54,436 bases of DNA. It comes from Chloroflexota bacterium. Its GTDB lineage: Bacteria; Chloroflexota; Anaerolineae; Anaerolineales; Villigracilaceae. The stretch lies in contig JACRBH010000233.1 of assembly GCA_016234535.1 (NCBI GenBank), forward strand, positions 1-54,436. The letters are read 5' to 3'. The notes beneath the pieces were generated by a model. The model ran no database searches and had not been told where the DNA came from. It saw only the letters and a list, made by a program, of their open reading frames with translations. Shown here piece by piece: positions 1 through 8,261 of the stretch; positions within the stretch are counted from its first letter, which is position 1; each line of letters starts with the position of its first letter. The position numbers and the translations under genes are program-made.

Positions 1-25
1 CATAGCGCGTTTTGAAACTAGTGGA

Positions 26-1069
26 GTGTTGGATATTCAGGTAGACCGACTGGCACAGGAGCTGCATCGCAGGATCATCAATTCGCTGGGTGATATTCAC
101 ATCACACATTACTTCATCACGGAAACGATCAAGCGCTTCAATCTGACGCCAGCGCAAGCCTGGCTGGTGACAGTCGCGCGCGATATGGCGTACCTAAATT
201 CTCGCACCGGTGAACGGCGCGAAGTGGTGACTTTCAAAGGGGGCTATCAAGAGATGGCGGGACTCGTTGGTTCCAATCGTTACAAGACCGTACAAGCCTG
301 GTTCAACCAACAATGGACATCACAACAGCGCGGCGGTGATCTCACTCGTTTCCTGGTTGAAGTGGAACCTTCTGATTCCAAGACCTATCTCGACCTGCGT
401 GTTGAGAGCATGTCACGGAGTTTTCGTGTGCTCTTGGATGAACCACTGGACGCAAATGGAAGTAATAAGGTGGACGCAAATGGCAGCAATAGGGTGGACG
501 CAGATGGCAGTAATAGCCAGACGCAAATGGAAGCATTAGTGGGCGCAAATGGCAGCAATATGGTGGACGCAAATGGCACTGCTTTAAACTCTTTAAAACA
601 CCCATTAAACACAAATAAAAATAACACTTCCACCACCCAACACGCAGAAAATTCGGCGGGGGTGGCGCCTGATTTTTGGGAGCTCGAAACCTTGCTTGGA
701 CAGAATGATGTACACCCCAAAGTCCAACGCGAACTCCTGGAAGTCCAGGCTTCCGTGCATGCCTTCGTTTCCTGGGTGCTGTATGTTGCCAGCCCGCAAA
801 GCGGAAATTTAGCAGACCCACTGGGTTACGCCATCAGCCGACTGCGGGAACATTCCCTGCGCGAAGCGCGCGGAGTCTTCCGACAACTGGCCGACCTGCC
901 GCCCACAGAACTTTTGATGTTGATCGACACCACCCCTACGCGGGCATATGAAATTCCCACGCAAATAAATCATCCCCTTGCGTCAGCCTGGAAAAAGGCG
1001 ATGGGTTCCAACAACCCGCTCCTGCCAGCCGTACGCCAAATCCTCTTTGGTGAAGGAGTAAGTGAATAA
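26..1069 (+). CDS. HTH DNA-binding protein, possibly a replication initiator
   Basis: The N-terminal 120 residues look like a winged-helix/HTH replication or regulatory domain, with a helical segment around residues 30-50 and an LVGSNRYKTVQAWF stretch near residue 85. A hydrophilic linker (about residues 140-190) is built from repeats of the type VDANGSN. A helical C-terminal domain follows. The start used is GTG at 26, but the frame has no stop from there back to the window edge, so the true start may lie outside. The stop falls within a few bases of the next gene's start, so the two are probably co-transcribed. The linker DNA carries iteron-like repeats, which makes a Rep-like role attractive. 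I do not recognise the family with certainty. Confidence 0.6.
   Translation: MLDIQVDRLAQELHRRIINSLGDIHITHYFITETIKRFNLTPAQAWLVTVARDMAYLNSRTGERREVVTFKGGYQEMAGLVGSNRYKTVQAWFNQQWTSQQRGGDLTRFLVEVEPSDSKTYLDLRVESMSRSFRVLLDEPLDANGSNKVDANGSNRVDADGSNSQTQMEALVGANGSNMVDANGTALNSLKHPLNTNKNNTSTTQHAENSAGVAPDFWELETLLGQNDVHPKVQRELLEVQASVHAFVSWVLYVASPQSGNLADPLGYAISRLREHSLREARGVFRQLADLPPTELLMLIDTTPTRAYEIPTQINHPLASAWKKAMGSNNPLLPAVRQILFGEGVSE
448..582 (+). repeat. Six iteron-like direct repeats inside the coding region
   Basis: Six copies of GGACGCAAATGGNAGNAATA start at 448, 472, 496, 519, 541 and 565; the last is incomplete. Spacings are 24, 24, 23, 22 and 24 bp. The fourth unit is read in another frame (QTQMEALV instead of DANGSN), yet its DNA still matches, and the next spacing restores the frame. 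The DNA therefore seems more conserved than the peptide, as expected for protein-binding iterons spaced about two helical turns apart. Confidence 0.7.
583..630. other. A/T-rich tract beside the iterons
   Basis: Directly after the last repeat comes about 48 bp that is strongly A/T-rich, with two TTTAAA motifs and A-runs, inside a gene that is otherwise near 55% GC. In iteron-type origins a duplex-unwinding element commonly lies beside the repeats. Calling this one is inference from that arrangement. It encodes an ordinary Ser/Asn/Thr-rich linker, so low-complexity coding sequence is the alternative. Confidence 0.4.
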
Positions 1070-1070
1070 C

Positions 1071-2198
1071 ATGCAACTACATTTCCTGATTACATCCGAA
1101 CAACGCGCGACCGGCGCAATATTTTTCGAGAACATGAATGAAACCATTCTGGCCTTTGTGTATCCCAATGATTCAAAACGTCTCTTTCACACCTTCTTCT
1201 GTCCACCATTACGAATCGCTGCCTTGAGCGCGGATGGAGAAGTACTGTTTGATCAGGTGATCCGTCCCTGGAAATTTGCGAGACTGCCAGAGTGCCGCTA
1301 CGTGATCGAGACCGCTCCAGAGGTAGACTACCGCCCTTTTATAAAGACCATCCTCTCTCTGTCACCCGAGCTGCCTCAGAGTGGTGCGCTGGATGCCAGC
1401 ATCCGCATGGAGAGTTTGTTATTCGCATTACTTGCCGAAGCAGTGGCCGACATCCGCCGCATCCGCGAGGCGCATCAAGGTGAAGTCAAGTCTGAAATTC
1501 AGCGCAGGAAATTTGAAACCTGGGAACGCGGACAGATCGTGAGTTCGGCAGGTTTTCTGCTGGATTTCTCGCAAGCCTGGAACCTGCCGGATGGCGCGGT
1601 GAAACTATCCTATTCTGTGTTGAGTGTGGAGGAACCCTATCTCGACGAATTGGTGGCGGCATCTGTGGCCGGCATTCCCTGGCGTCATGAATTTCCCAAT
1701 GCCTGTATGCGTTGTGGCAAGCCAGGTTCATGGCGACCGATTTTGAATCCACCCCCGGACGCACCCGTGGAAATTCTTTGGCGCTATCAGCGACCGGAGA
1801 ATGCCATTCCAATCTGCCATCATTGCACAGAGACTCTTGATCTTCTCAGGAGCGAACCAGTACAGCTTGACCTGGTCTGGGGATTATGGGGACCGCGCTT
1901 TGAAGCTTTCTGGCAATGGCACCGGGCCATGAAAAATAATCATTTGCCTGAATGGGATCCATACGCCTTTCCCCTCTGGCCGCCTGAATTTGGTGGAACG
2001 ACATGGGAATCCGGCAGCGGCGCTTTGAGCCATGCCGAGCCACGCCCACCGCATGACATCACCCGTAACGAACAACATATGACCGCCCTGCGCCGGGCAC
2101 TCTATAGCAAAAGTTTTCGCGGGCGACAGTTGGGTGAAGCCCCATTGCAAAAGTTATTAAACTTTTGCTTCGACATTCCTGAAGGAGATACCCCATGA
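1071..2198 (+). CDS. Zinc-ribbon protein of unknown function
   Basis: A soluble protein of 375 residues with no signal peptide. Two CxxC pairs (CMRCGK near residue 210 and CHHC near residue 250) could form a zinc ribbon. The C-terminal third is rich in Trp, Pro and His. The ATG at 1071 is chosen; a GTG at 1062 overlaps the upstream stop and is the alternative, because AAGGAG at 1053-1058 lies close to both. It overlaps the downstream TadC-like gene by ATGA, so translation is probably coupled. No family is recognised. Its place between an HTH gene and a secretion-platform gene suggests a role in the same element. Confidence 0.6.
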   Translation: MQLHFLITSEQRATGAIFFENMNETILAFVYPNDSKRLFHTFFCPPLRIAALSADGEVLFDQVIRPWKFARLPECRYVIETAPEVDYRPFIKTILSLSPELPQSGALDASIRMESLLFALLAEAVADIRRIREAHQGEVKSEIQRRKFETWERGQIVSSAGFLLDFSQAWNLPDGAVKLSYSVLSVEEPYLDELVAASVAGIPWRHEFPNACMRCGKPGSWRPILNPPPDAPVEILWRYQRPENAIPICHHCTETLDLLRSEPVQLDLVWGLWGPRFEAFWQWHRAMKNNHLPEWDPYAFPLWPPEFGGTTWESGSGALSHAEPRPPHDITRNEQHMTALRRALYSKSFRGRQLGEAPLQKLLNFCFDIPEGDTP

Positions 2199-3076
2199 CT
2201 TTTTTCGCTTTTCTTGGCGCACTCAGCTTGAGCGTGCTGGCTTTTGAACTGATGTCCGTTTTCCAAACTGCGTTCAGTATGTTTGGATCCAACCGCCTGA
2301 TGAACTTCCAATCACCAATCTCAACCAAGCGACGCTCCACTTGGGAGGCACTACTTGTTGCCATTATGCCCGGACGCTTTGACCCGGACCAGGCAAAGAA
2401 CATGGCCGATGTGGTTAGCCTCCTGAGGCGCGCCGGCTATCCATATGATACGCCCGGTGAGTTTTATGCCGTGGCCATCCGCGATTTTTCGATTTTCCTT
2501 GCAGTGGGTGGAATGCTTGCCGGCGCACTGGCAGCTATGAATATCATTGCTGCCGCGCCCGTCATCGCATTAATATTTATCTTCCTAGGCTTGCGCCGTC
2601 CGTATGTGCGCATGAAGACTCTGGCGAAGAAACGTGCTGAGTCCTTGCGTAATAACATGCTGATCGGATTATCTGTTTTGGGTTCTTTGTTATCGTCCGG
2701 AGTTGGCGTGCAGGAAGCACTGCGACGCACGTCCACCGTGGGTGGACCGTTCTGCAATTTATTAGGTCTGCTAGTGGCACGCATGGAGGTGGAGGATTTT
2801 ACGAAGGCCGTGGAAGTCACGCGCGCTCACCTGCCAGATCCTGCAGATGTGGAAGCCAATCTCTTTCTGCGCGACATTTATGATTTCTTTGCCAACAATC
2901 GTCCGGTGTTGTCCAGCGTGCAGGGCTTGCAGGAGTCTGTCCATCGTTCCGTCGTGGAGACGACCGAGGCAAGAGCTGCGTTGGTGCGTCAGCGGGCCGG
3001 CTTGTTCGGTGTGATGGCTGTGCTTGGATTGGTGCTGGCGATCATTGCGCCATTCATGGGCGTGGGATTGATGTAA
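2195..3076 (+). CDS. Type II secretion F-domain (TadC-like) membrane protein
   Basis: An integral membrane protein with the layout of the GspF/TadC platform family: an N-terminal membrane segment, a pair of central membrane helices near residues 95-135, a cytosolic helical bundle with the SVLGSLLSSGVGVQEALRR signature, and a C-terminal helix ending GVMAVLGLVLAIIAPFMG. In Tad systems TadB and TadC form the inner-membrane base on which the TadA ATPase drives Flp pilus assembly. A second family member lies at 34018-34950 and the Flp/TadE pilins at 10-11.5 kb. No TadA ATPase is seen in the window. It starts by a 4-bp overlap with the upstream gene, after GAAGGAG. Confidence 0.75.
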   Translation: MTFFAFLGALSLSVLAFELMSVFQTAFSMFGSNRLMNFQSPISTKRRSTWEALLVAIMPGRFDPDQAKNMADVVSLLRRAGYPYDTPGEFYAVAIRDFSIFLAVGGMLAGALAAMNIIAAAPVIALIFIFLGLRRPYVRMKTLAKKRAESLRNNMLIGLSVLGSLLSSGVGVQEALRRTSTVGGPFCNLLGLLVARMEVEDFTKAVEVTRAHLPDPADVEANLFLRDIYDFFANNRPVLSSVQGLQESVHRSVVETTEARAALVRQRAGLFGVMAVLGLVLAIIAPFMGVGLM

Positions 3077-3082
3077 CGCTGG

Positions 3083-3127
3083 AATTATAAAAATACACGC
3101 GGATATGCCATGCGTATTTTTATAATT
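3083..3127 (+). terminator. Stem-loop after the TadC-like gene
   Basis: AATTATAAAAATAC followed by ACGC pairs with GCGTATTTTTATAATT across an 11-base loop, with a two-base bulge. It begins 7 bases after the stop codon. The arm itself supplies the U-rich stretch in either direction, so this is probably the operon's terminator. Confidence 0.6.
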
Positions 3128-3413
3128 GTCCCGGTCCTTGTGATGAAATTGCTTCTCCTTTTTTACCCATTGATCCAAAAATATGTTGGAAAAACACCAT
3201 CAACTCATCCATCAATATTAATGGAACTCTTTATCATCCTGGCACGATCTAACAAAAACGCAAACTCGCCAGACACGCCTGACTGGTTGTCTAATCAATC
3301 CAACTGCTAAAATCGGATTCTCATGGCACATCCACTTGTATGCAAGGAAATTCTGTTGGGTCACAACACGCCCTTTTCCCACGCTCCAATATTTTCTTTC
3401 CCATGTTCGTTTA

Positions 3414-3452
3414 GCGACCAGCCCGGTTCAAATGGGCTGGTCGTTCTTTATT
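3414..3452 (+). terminator. Terminator-like hairpin directly upstream of the RBS
   Basis: GCGACCAGCCC (3414-3424) and GGGCTGGTCGT (3434-3444) form an 11-bp stem followed by TCTTTATT. The Shine-Dalgarno sequence GAGGAG (3465-3470) of the next gene starts about 20 bases later. The rest of the 400-base gap from 3077 holds no convincing gene. The hairpin may end upstream transcription or may act as an attenuator in the leader of the secreted-protein gene. Confidence 0.6.
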
Positions 3453-3476
3453 CCCAAATCAGAAGAGGAGATAATC

Positions 3477-5456
3477 ATGAAAATATTTAATAGTTCGATG
3501 TGGAGTCGAGCACTGACCATTGCATTTGTGATGGTACTGCTTGTCTCCAATACAGCTCTGGCCAGTCCTGCCAGTTCGCGCCTGCCAGTTGCCGGCGAAG
3601 TCCTGATCAATGAATTCGTCGCAGTCAACGGCGTAGTTCAGACCAGTGAGTGGGTTGAACTGTACAACATGACCACAGAGGCCCTGGATATTGGGCTCAT
3701 GTGGATTGATGACATTGCCGGTGGAGGCGGCTCTCCCAAACAAATTCCCGCCGGGACCACCATCGCAGCCGGCGGTTACTACGTGATGACCTTTAGTTCA
3801 CTCCTGAACAACACTGGCGATGATGTGCGCCTATTGGGTACAGATGGATCGACAGTGCTGGATGCCCATACCTATACTTCCGCCACTTCTGATATGAGCT
3901 GGTGCCGCAAACCGGATGGCGGTACTTGGAGCGTTATTCAATGCGATCCCAGCCAGGGCAGCACCAATAGTCCAGCCCTGCCCCCCGGCACCTGGACACC
4001 TGGCACACTTGAAATCCATGTGCTAAATATCGGCCAGGGTGAATCGCAGCTCATCATCGGCCCAACCGGAAAAACCATGCTGATTGGTATCAGTGAGGAA
4101 AATTGGAACACAAACCAGGGTGCAACCTGGGTGGCGAGCGAAATACGCCGTATTACCGGCAGCAGCCATCTGGATTACGTCATGGCCACCCACTGGCATC
4201 TGGATCACATGGGATACGCTGGTTATGGCGGCATCTGGTCATTGCTCGAACAACAGGGGATTACTGCGGATGTATTGATTGACCGGGATGGCGGCACCTG
4301 GGTGGATGCGAACAGCGATGGCATCTGTGACCCTGACTTGGAAGTCGTCTGGCACAATGCTGGCACGGTTTCCGGGACAGCCCGCAACTGGGTCTGTTGG
4401 GCAACGGATCCCACCACCATTGGCGGGCAAATCCGCCAGGTCGCCCAAATTAATTCCAGCACACAAATTGATCTGGGACTGGCCGATGGCCTAACCGTCA
4501 AGGTGGTGCAGGTGGACGCTCAGGGTGTGATGCAGGCGGATGGTGTCACCCCAGTGGCAGGCGATCATACGTTGGATGCGCTACCCACCTCCGAAAACGA
4601 TTATTCGATCACCATCTGGCTCAACTGGGGAAAATTTGACTTCGTGGCCGGTGGCGACACGGACGGTGAATACACCACCAGTTCGTTTGGTTATTCCTAT
4701 AACGACATCGAGACCAATGTCGCCGCCCGCATCGACCAGGAAGTGGAGGTGATCTGGGTCAATCACCACGGCTCATCACATTCCACCAATGCCAATTACG
4801 TCAACACCCTCAACCCGGATGCGGCCATCTTCAGCGCAGGCAGCACCAACACCTTTGGGCATCCGGATCAGGGCGTACTCGACCGTTTGTACAATAACGG
4901 CACCATGCGTTATCTGACCCAGATTGGCGATCCGACCCGCAACTACTACGACTCCGTGATTGTGAACGGGAATGTGGTGGTCCAGGTCACGGATGGTATC
5001 AACTACACGGTGAATGGTGATTCCTATGTGGCGACCGATCCGCTGGGCAGCGCCAATAATCCGCGCACCCCGGTGGTTGGCGATCTTGTGTTGAATGAGT
5101 TCCTGCCCAAGCCGCAAACTCTCTTCACCACGGAATGGGTCGAGTTGTACAATCCGACGAATGATTATCTGAACATCGGCGGCATGTGGATTGATGACAT
5201 TTTGAATGGCGGCGGCGCGCCGAAACAAATTTCCGCAAATACCGTTCTCGCTCCAGGCGGTTATTACGTTATGGACATGAACAATTACCTAAACAACACC
5301 GGTGATGATGTCCGTCTCTTGGGCACGAATGGTTCGACGGTGTATGATACGAAGACCTATGGCAGCAGTAGTTTTGATCGCTCAGTCTGCCGCCTGCCGA
5401 ATGGCGGCGCATGGGCATCCAACTGCACCGCCAGCAAGGGCACGACCAACCAATAA
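3477..5456 (+). CDS. Secreted protein with lamin-tail, metallo-beta-lactamase and lamin-tail domains
   Basis: A 659-residue exported protein. ATG at 3477 follows GAGGAG with 6 bases of spacing and opens a classic signal peptide ending TALASPA. A lamin-tail domain spans about residues 40-165, beginning GEVLINEF and containing WVELYN. A metallo-beta-lactamase domain follows with the metal motif THWHLDH (H239, H241, D243, H244), a GGDTDG loop, a VNHHGSSHS segment and an FGHPDQ motif, resembling the C-terminal domain of ComEC. A second lamin-tail domain covers about residues 535-655. ComEC-type MBL domains act on DNA or phosphodiesters, so an extracellular nuclease or phosphodiesterase is likely but unproven. 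The two lamin-tail copies are clearly paralogous and may anchor the protein at the surface. Confidence 0.85.
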   Translation: MKIFNSSMWSRALTIAFVMVLLVSNTALASPASSRLPVAGEVLINEFVAVNGVVQTSEWVELYNMTTEALDIGLMWIDDIAGGGGSPKQIPAGTTIAAGGYYVMTFSSLLNNTGDDVRLLGTDGSTVLDAHTYTSATSDMSWCRKPDGGTWSVIQCDPSQGSTNSPALPPGTWTPGTLEIHVLNIGQGESQLIIGPTGKTMLIGISEENWNTNQGATWVASEIRRITGSSHLDYVMATHWHLDHMGYAGYGGIWSLLEQQGITADVLIDRDGGTWVDANSDGICDPDLEVVWHNAGTVSGTARNWVCWATDPTTIGGQIRQVAQINSSTQIDLGLADGLTVKVVQVDAQGVMQADGVTPVAGDHTLDALPTSENDYSITIWLNWGKFDFVAGGDTDGEYTTSSFGYSYNDIETNVAARIDQEVEVIWVNHHGSSHSTNANYVNTLNPDAAIFSAGSTNTFGHPDQGVLDRLYNNGTMRYLTQIGDPTRNYYDSVIVNGNVVVQVTDGINYTVNGDSYVATDPLGSANNPRTPVVGDLVLNEFLPKPQTLFTTEWVELYNPTNDYLNIGGMWIDDILNGGGAPKQISANTVLAPGGYYVMDMNNYLNNTGDDVRLLGTNGSTVYDTKTYGSSSFDRSVCRLPNGGAWASNCTASKGTTNQ

Positions 5457-5464
5457 AGATTTAT

Positions 5465-5501
5465 TGAATGGCAGGAGGGATACAGTCCCTCCTGCCATTC
5501 A
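5465..5501 (+). terminator. Perfect 16-bp hairpin
   Basis: TGAATGGCAGGAGGGA (5465-5480) and TCCCTCCTGCCATTCA (5486-5501) are perfect complements around a 5-base loop, 8 bases after the lamin-tail gene stop. There is no good U-tract on the + side. The 5' arm contains GGAGG, and the next gene's ATG lies only 2 bases past the stem, so the hairpin could also hide a ribosome-binding site. Confidence 0.65.
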
Positions 5502-5503
5502 AA

Positions 5504-6187
5504 ATGGGATCCATGACCTTATCCTCTCCTCTTGTTCAGGCTTTCAACGACCATCCATCAGGGCTGTGCAGACAGCGTGAACCTGCCCGCGTCATAGGTA
5601 ATCTTGAAGACATCGAACAGCGGCTGAATCTTCTGGCATTTGGAGTCGTGGTGGATACAAAACATATCAATGTGGAACGTTGGTCCGCATTGGCAGAAGC
5701 CCATGATCACTGGCTGTTTCAGCCTTCCCAAGCGGCCTATAAAACATCCCCACAGGTTCTGGCAGGTATGCAACAACTTCACCTTGTTGCGCCACAGTAT
5801 ATTGCACGAGTCTGGTGGCAGATCTGTCGCGGCGTTCAAGGGCGCACAAAAGGTTCATGGCGCGACCTGTTCAGGGGCAACGATGACGATGCCCAATTGT
5901 TGCAAAAGTACCTGCATAAAAATCAAACCACCTTCCCTGTTCTATCCGGGCCGGTCATTTCCGCGCGCTGGCTGGATCTGGTTCACCGGGTGGGCGGCGT
6001 GCTCCTGAAAAATTGGGAAACCTTGAGCGTGCCCCTTCCTGAGAAACAGAGAAAGGCCGCCCGTCTGTTTGGGGTTGTGACGGATGAAGTTCATCCCATA
6101 TTTTCCAGCGCCTTGAATGTTTGGGAGAACTCATGCCAAAAACTGCCAGCCGAATCCTGCGGGCTGGCAAAATGTCCACCTCGGTAG
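5504..6187 (+). CDS. Hypothetical protein
   Basis: A soluble protein of about 227 residues with no signal peptide, membrane helix or recognised motif. It is helical and rich in Trp, His and Gln; a C-terminal half containing SARWLDLVHRVGG is the most structured-looking part. The ATG at 5504 sits directly after the strong hairpin, and ATG 5513 is the alternative. The only Shine-Dalgarno-like sequence lies inside the hairpin arm. It lies between a secreted enzyme and an LCP gene. I cannot assign a function, and the poor start makes the exact 5' end uncertain. Confidence 0.5.
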   Translation: MGSMTLSSPLVQAFNDHPSGLCRQREPARVIGNLEDIEQRLNLLAFGVVVDTKHINVERWSALAEAHDHWLFQPSQAAYKTSPQVLAGMQQLHLVAPQYIARVWWQICRGVQGRTKGSWRDLFRGNDDDAQLLQKYLHKNQTTFPVLSGPVISARWLDLVHRVGGVLLKNWETLSVPLPEKQRKAARLFGVVTDEVHPIFSSALNVWENSCQKLPAESCGLAKCPPR

Positions 6188-6265
6188 GAATCCTTTCCAA
6201 CACACAATTCGGTTCCATTCAAACCGACAGCCATCCCATACTCTCTGCTATAAACTCATATCATA

Positions 6266-6297
6266 TCGACCGGCAAAAAAAATGCCAGTCGACTTTA
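6266..6297 (+). promoter_or_regulatory. Leader hairpin upstream of the LCP gene
   Basis: TCGACCGGCA (6266-6275) and TGCCAGTCGA (6283-6292) pair with one mismatch around an A7 loop and are followed by CTTTATAA. The hairpin is preceded by CATATCAT, as is the hairpin in front of the Flp pilin gene at 10037. A Shine-Dalgarno GGAG follows at 6308. Confidence 0.45.
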
Positions 6298-6317
6298 TAA
6301 TTAAATCGGAGATGTAT

Positions 6318-6371
6318 ATGTTCCTACATGGAAACACCCTGTCGATAGTGAAGAGGATCTGGAACCTGTGA
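6318..6371 (+). CDS. Possible 17-residue leader peptide
   Basis: A short frame, MFLHGNTLSIVKRIWNL, begins 6 bases after GGAG (6308-6311) and stops with TGA at 6369-6371, overlapping the GTG start of the LCP gene at 6368. This arrangement would allow translational coupling. It has a better ribosome-binding site than the LCP gene itself. It may be a real leader peptide or a chance frame. The alternative start ATG 6312 is too close to the GGAG. Confidence 0.35.
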   Translation: MFLHGNTLSIVKRIWNL

Positions 6372-7816
6372 AGCGCCCGAATTCCATTCAACATCCACCC
6401 TCCTGGCGCCAAATGGTTTATTGGGGATTTACCTTTATCGCAACCATTGGTGCTTTTTTCCTCGTACGCCACCTGGCGGCCTGCTGGCAACTGACCGCCC
6501 TGTCAGGTATATCACCTTCTTATTGTGCGGTAGAGTCCGTTGATCCATCCAACTTGCCAGACTTCAACGGCGCAGGCATTCCGAATTCCTTTCCCTTTGA
6601 AGGATCGGGAACGGAAATGGAGTTGCCCCAATGGGATGGCGGCAGCCGCATCAACATCGCCTTCTTCGGTTTGCGAGGTGGCGAGATCAATAAAGGTGAC
6701 TGCCCGGCCTGTATGGACACGATCATCGTGATGACCGTGGACCCGGTCACAAAAACTGCCGGGATGCTTTCCATTCCGCGCGACATGTGGACCAATATTC
6801 CGGGATATGGGTATACCCGCATCAATACCGCCTGGACCATCGGGGAGGCTTCCAAACTGCCAGGCGGCGGACCCAGGCTGGCGATGAAGACCGTGTCGCA
6901 ATTTATCGGTGTTCCGGTTGATTATTATGTTCAGGTGGATTTTGGAACCTTCGTATCCTTCATCAACATGATTGGCGGCGTCGACGTGTATGTGAATGAA
7001 CGCATGGTCCTGGATCCGGCTGGCCCCGGGCTGGATCATTTTGTACTTACCCCCGGCGACTTTCGCCATCTAACGGGACAGCGCGCTCTTGCATATGCGC
7101 GCTGCCGTGATGGAGCCAAGGGATGCAGCGGCGGCGATTTTGGGCGTGCAAAGCGCCAACAGCAGGTCATTCTGGCGATCCGTGATAAGGTGTTGGATCC
7201 AACCTACTTCCCCAAACTATTGGCACAGGCTCCACAACTATATGCGGAATTCTCGTCCGGCATTCATACCAATATGCCACTTGAGGATGCCTTGAAACTG
7301 ACCATGCTTATAAAAGACATTCCCATTGAAGACATCAAGCAGGGCGTGATCGATATAAACATGGCTGTTCCGACTACGGTCATGGTCAATGGAGTTCAAG
7401 CCAGTGTTCTACGGCCTGTCCCGGATATGATCCGCATTCTGCGCGATGAGATATTTATTCCCGGCGGACCACTTAGTCCACTTGCACAAGGTGACGCAGC
7501 GACATTGATGCAGGCCGATGCGGCGCGGATACGGATTACTAACAATACCAACACGGCAGATTTGGATGAACGTACTGCCAATTTCCTAACAGCACAGGGA
7601 ATGCAGGTGGCAGAGCACGGTGTCCCAACTGGGGCATCAGATCAAACTGTGCTGATCTTGTATTCTCCAAAACTATATGCTTTGCGATATTTAATCGATA
7701 CTTTTGGGATTATGGGTAGTAACCATATCATCATCAAGTCTGACCCGACTGCGACCATTGATATCGAAATCCGTATTGGGGAAGATTGGGTCAGCAAGCT
7801 GCCCGCCGGATATTAG
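6368..7816 (+). CDS. LytR-CpsA-Psr (LCP) family cell-wall polymer transferase
   Basis: LCP enzymes sit in the membrane facing outward and transfer lipid-linked glycopolymers onto peptidoglycan or other acceptors. Here a single membrane helix (residues 17-36) precedes the LCP core from about residue 93. Core signatures visible are MDTIIVM (D117), SIPRDMW (residues 135-141), RINTAW, GVPVDYYVQVDF, GGVDVYV, the LTGQRALAYARCR stretch and the FGRAKRQQQV helix. The usual Arg just before DT is Cys-Met here. A LytR_C domain covers about residues 385-480, with NNTNTADLDERTANFL. The GTG at 6368 follows GAGGATCTGGAACC and overlaps a possible leader peptide. Confidence 0.88.
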   Translation: MKRPNSIQHPPSWRQMVYWGFTFIATIGAFFLVRHLAACWQLTALSGISPSYCAVESVDPSNLPDFNGAGIPNSFPFEGSGTEMELPQWDGGSRINIAFFGLRGGEINKGDCPACMDTIIVMTVDPVTKTAGMLSIPRDMWTNIPGYGYTRINTAWTIGEASKLPGGGPRLAMKTVSQFIGVPVDYYVQVDFGTFVSFINMIGGVDVYVNERMVLDPAGPGLDHFVLTPGDFRHLTGQRALAYARCRDGAKGCSGGDFGRAKRQQQVILAIRDKVLDPTYFPKLLAQAPQLYAEFSSGIHTNMPLEDALKLTMLIKDIPIEDIKQGVIDINMAVPTTVMVNGVQASVLRPVPDMIRILRDEIFIPGGPLSPLAQGDAATLMQADAARIRITNNTNTADLDERTANFLTAQGMQVAEHGVPTGASDQTVLILYSPKLYALRYLIDTFGIMGSNHIIIKSDPTATIDIEIRIGEDWVSKLPAGY

Positions 7817-7902
7817 GGTAACTAACAAACTATGGAAATCGCCTTCTCAGCACGCCTGGTTGTGGGCCGGACTGTTTGGCATGTGGGATGCTGAAAAAAT
7901 AA

Positions 7903-7944
7903 ATATACAATGGACGCTCTTGCCCCGCAGCGTCCATTGTATAT
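7903..7944 (+). terminator. Perfect 16-bp hairpin after the LCP gene
   Basis: ATATACAATGGACGCT (7903-7918) and AGCGTCCATTGTATAT (7929-7944) are perfect complements around a 10-base loop. It lies between two convergent genes, so it may serve both the LCP gene and the DUF2917 gene on the other strand. Confidence 0.65.
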
Positions 7945-7996
7945 CGGAGGAGTAAGCTCGCGATTTTACCGAGTTAGTGAGCCCCTTGAGAATATG

Positions 7997-8245
7997 CTAG
8001 TTTGGATAGACGATGTGCAGGCCGGCTTCATCCACTGCTTCCACCAATATCTTTCCTTTTTTTCGGATGAGAATACTGTGACCCGGCCTTAGCGCATAAT
8101 CCTGCAGATCGTTTGATTCTGTCAGCCAGATAATGCCTTTGTCACAGACCACCGTCATGCCAGGTTCCACATCCTTCAAATTTTTCACTTGATGCGGGTG
8201 AAGGCTTATAGTGACATTTTTATGATGATTCCAGGGCAGGTTCAT
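7997..8245 (-). CDS. DUF2917 domain protein
   Basis: An 82-residue soluble protein that matches the DUF2917 pattern: a short cupin-like beta fold with an IIWLTESNDLQDYALRPGHSI stretch and a C-terminal VEAVDEAGLHIV. The family's function is unknown. It is transcribed divergently from the MocR-type regulator at 8394, and the shared 148-base gap carries an inverted repeat, so the regulator may control it. The start ATG at 8245 follows GGAG-like sequence (GGAGCCTCTATGA on the - strand). This is a well-supported gene of unknown role. Confidence 0.75.
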   Translation of the reverse strand: MNLPWNHHKNVTISLHPHQVKNLKDVEPGMTVVCDKGIIWLTESNDLQDYALRPGHSILIRKKGKILVEAVDEAGLHIVYPN

Positions 8246-8261
8246 AGAGGCTCCTATTCCT

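Noticed and set aside
3110..3310. 66-codon hydrophobic frame after the TadC-like gene
   Set aside because: Its start lies within the terminator stem, it has no RBS, and its composition is not coding-like.
6146..6170. GCCAGCC/GGGCTGGC hairpin near the end of the 5504 gene
   Set aside because: It lies inside coding sequence, and the following bases are A-rich rather than U-rich on the + strand.
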